A DNA stretch of 6,349 bases, from the NCBI GenBank assembly GCA_015522095.1, contig WAMX01000058.1:1-6349 (forward strand), read 5' to 3'. Of this stretch, positions 5,678 through 6,349 are shown in pieces. The notes beneath the pieces were generated by a model. It searched no databases, was not told the DNA's origin, and saw only the letters and a program-made list of their open reading frames with translations. Every line of letters begins with the position of its first letter. The first letter of the stretch is position 1. The translations under genes were made by a program, and so were the position numbers. This stretch comes from Nanobdellati archaeon (lineage in GTDB: Archaea > SpSt-1190).

Positions 5678-5741
5678 AAAACATTACTGCCCTCCTCGGG
5701 GGATATGCGTAGTGGGGAGCTTGCCGGCTTGCCAGTGAAAA

Positions 5742-5753
5742 AGCAATAATACT
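5742..5753 (+). promoter_or_regulatory. Candidate TATA box for the Cys-rich protein gene
   Basis: The sequence GCAATAATACTC lies 19-30 nt upstream of the GTG at 5772, in an otherwise G/C-rich gap. No ribosome binding site precedes this GTG, so the transcript is probably leaderless. Confidence 0.4.
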
Positions 5754-5771
5754 CGCACGGCGCTGGTTGTT

Positions 5772-6218
5772 GTGAGGCTGAGGGAGCGCGTGAAGGCAGC
5801 GGGAGGGCAGCTCAGGCGCCACTGGCGGAGCCTGCTGCTCATACTTATTGTGTTCCTTGTTTACACGGCCATCTCGTCCAGCGACCGCTACCGCCCGAAG
5901 AAGCTCGGCGAGAGCTGCACCTTTGACTACGAGTGCAGGAGCCGGCGGTGCGACGGGGGGAAATGCGTGGAGCTCGAGCAGGTGTGCGGCGACCAGATTT
6001 GCGAGGGGAGCGAAACGTGCAGCACCTGCTGGATTGACTGCCAGCCGTGCAAGAAGGAGAATGGCGAGCCCTGCAGCGACTACCGCGAGTGCAGGAGCAG
6101 CCACTGCGTGAGGGGCGTTTGCCGCCCCACGGATCCCTGGTGCGGGGACGGGTACTGCGACCGCCCGGAGGATTGCTTCAACTGCGAGAAGGACTGCGGG
6201 GTCTGCATGTGGATATGA
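5772..6218 (+). CDS. Membrane-anchored Cys-rich protein with two tandem modules
   Basis: This 148-aa protein has a basic N-terminus (residues 1-19), one membrane helix (about 20-35, SLLLILIVFLVYTAI) and an outward-facing Cys-rich part; no signal-peptidase site is obvious, so it is probably an anchor. Residues 46-93 and 98-145 are two copies of the same module with ten Cys each at exactly matching spacing (6-5-5-7-5-6-3-4-3), offset by 52 residues. Each copy has a first half G-E-x-C...ECRS..C...C and a second half CGD..C...E.C..C..DC..C. The first half resembles the short Cys-knot repeats seen in Dickkopf-like domains and the second half occurs, as far as I recall, in archaeal surface proteins. 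Disulfide-bonded adhesion or binding is likely; function is unknown. The GTG start follows a TATA-like box, and a tRNA-Ala gene follows. Confidence 0.8.
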   Translation: MRLRERVKAAGGQLRRHWRSLLLILIVFLVYTAISSSDRYRPKKLGESCTFDYECRSRRCDGGKCVELEQVCGDQICEGSETCSTCWIDCQPCKKENGEPCSDYRECRSSHCVRGVCRPTDPWCGDGYCDRPEDCFNCEKDCGVCMWI

Positions 6219-6223
6219 GCCAA

Positions 6224-6236
6224 AACTATTAAAACC
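6224..6236 (+). promoter_or_regulatory. Candidate TATA box for tRNA-Ala
   Basis: AACTATTAAAACC, starting a few nt after the stop of the Cys-rich gene, is the only strong A/T-rich box before the tRNA. It lies 33-45 nt upstream of the mature 5' end, which would give a 5' leader of roughly 10-15 nt to be removed by RNase P. Confidence 0.45.
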
Positions 6237-6268
6237 GGGTTCTGAGATTATCTAGTTGCAGGCCGGTC

Positions 6269-6340
6269 GGGCTGGTAGTCTAGCGGTATGACGTCGGCTT
6301 TGCAAGCCGAAAGTCGGGGGTTCGAATCCCCCCCAGTCCA
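6269..6340 (+). tRNA. tRNA-Ala (anticodon UGC)
   Basis: The cloverleaf is complete: acceptor stem GGGCTGG/CCAGTCC, D arm GTCT...TGAC with three standard pairs and one U-U, anticodon stem TCGGC/GCCGA around the loop TTTGCAA, and T stem GGGGG/CCCCC with loop TTCGAAT. The anticodon is TGC at 6301-6303. The third acceptor pair is G3:U70, the main alanine identity element, and the discriminator is A (6340), so the assignment is firm. There is no intron and the CCA end is not encoded; CTCGACCAA follows to the end of the window. Confidence 0.97.
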
Positions 6341-6349
6341 CTCGACCAA

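Noticed and set aside
5649..6104. 151-aa open frame on the minus strand, Ala/Leu-rich
   Set aside because: It is antisense to the Cys-rich protein, whose exactly repeated Cys spacing proves the plus-strand frame. Its hydrophobic look comes from antisense of Cys, Glu and Arg codons.
5907..6206. Tandem repeat as a CRISPR or DNA satellite
   Set aside because: The 156-nt period is a coding duplication with diverged bases and conserved Cys codons; there are no spacers or short identical repeats, and no CRISPR array occurs in the window.

Overview
The window looks archaeal. The first gene of each transcription unit has no Shine-Dalgarno sequence but usually has an A/T-rich TATA-like box about 20-40 nt upstream of its start, as expected for leaderless or short-leader transcripts. 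Genes inside operons instead have GGTG-type ribosome binding sites. Both tRNA genes lack an encoded CCA end. The gene content (rubrerythrin-VIT1 fusion, CsaA-like tRNA-binding protein, CBS-containing IMPDH-like enzyme, MazG-like and Nudix hydrolases, a Cys-rich surface protein) also fits. The DNA is mostly high-GC (72% in the sampled line 3241-3300), with one clearly A/T-richer gene, the Nudix gene. Similar Cys-rich modules are, as far as I recall, common in DPANN-type archaea, but I cannot place the organism firmly.

Layout. Positions 1-4127 are a leftward block of five genes: an IMPDH-superfamily enzyme with a pair of CBS domains (4127 to 2682), a TetA-like MFS antiporter joined to it by a 4-nt GTGA stop/start overlap (2685 to 1486), a short promoter-like gap, an unrecognised five-helix membrane protein (1455 to 979), a ferritin-like/VIT1 metal transporter (977 to 129), and a CsaA-type protein that starts in another GTGA overlap and runs off the left edge. 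A 134-nt A/T-rich divergent region with dyad symmetry separates this block from a rightward Nudix hydrolase (4262-4684). Next come a leftward tRNA-Thr(GGU) and a leftward MazG-like pyrophosphohydrolase. A short bidirectional promoter region follows, with a rightward unrecognised 106-aa protein. A 43-aa leftward ORF overlaps the end of that gene. The window closes with a rightward membrane-anchored Cys-rich protein built from two exactly spaced modules and a tRNA-Ala(UGC) carrying the G3:U70 identity pair.

How the genes may work together. Three genes concern nucleotides: the IMPDH-like enzyme acts on purine nucleotides, and the Nudix and MazG-like enzymes are of house-cleaning NTP-hydrolase families. 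The membrane protein, VIT1-like protein and CsaA-like protein form one tightly packed unit, with metal handling as the clearest role. The point most worth following up is the IMPDH-like enzyme. It keeps the catalytic Cys and an IMPDH-like dinucleotide site, but its mobile flap is short and lacks the adjacent Arg-Tyr pair of true IMPDHs, so it could be a CBS-containing GMP reductase or an atypical IMPDH. I did not find a CRISPR array, an insertion sequence or a clear defence system.
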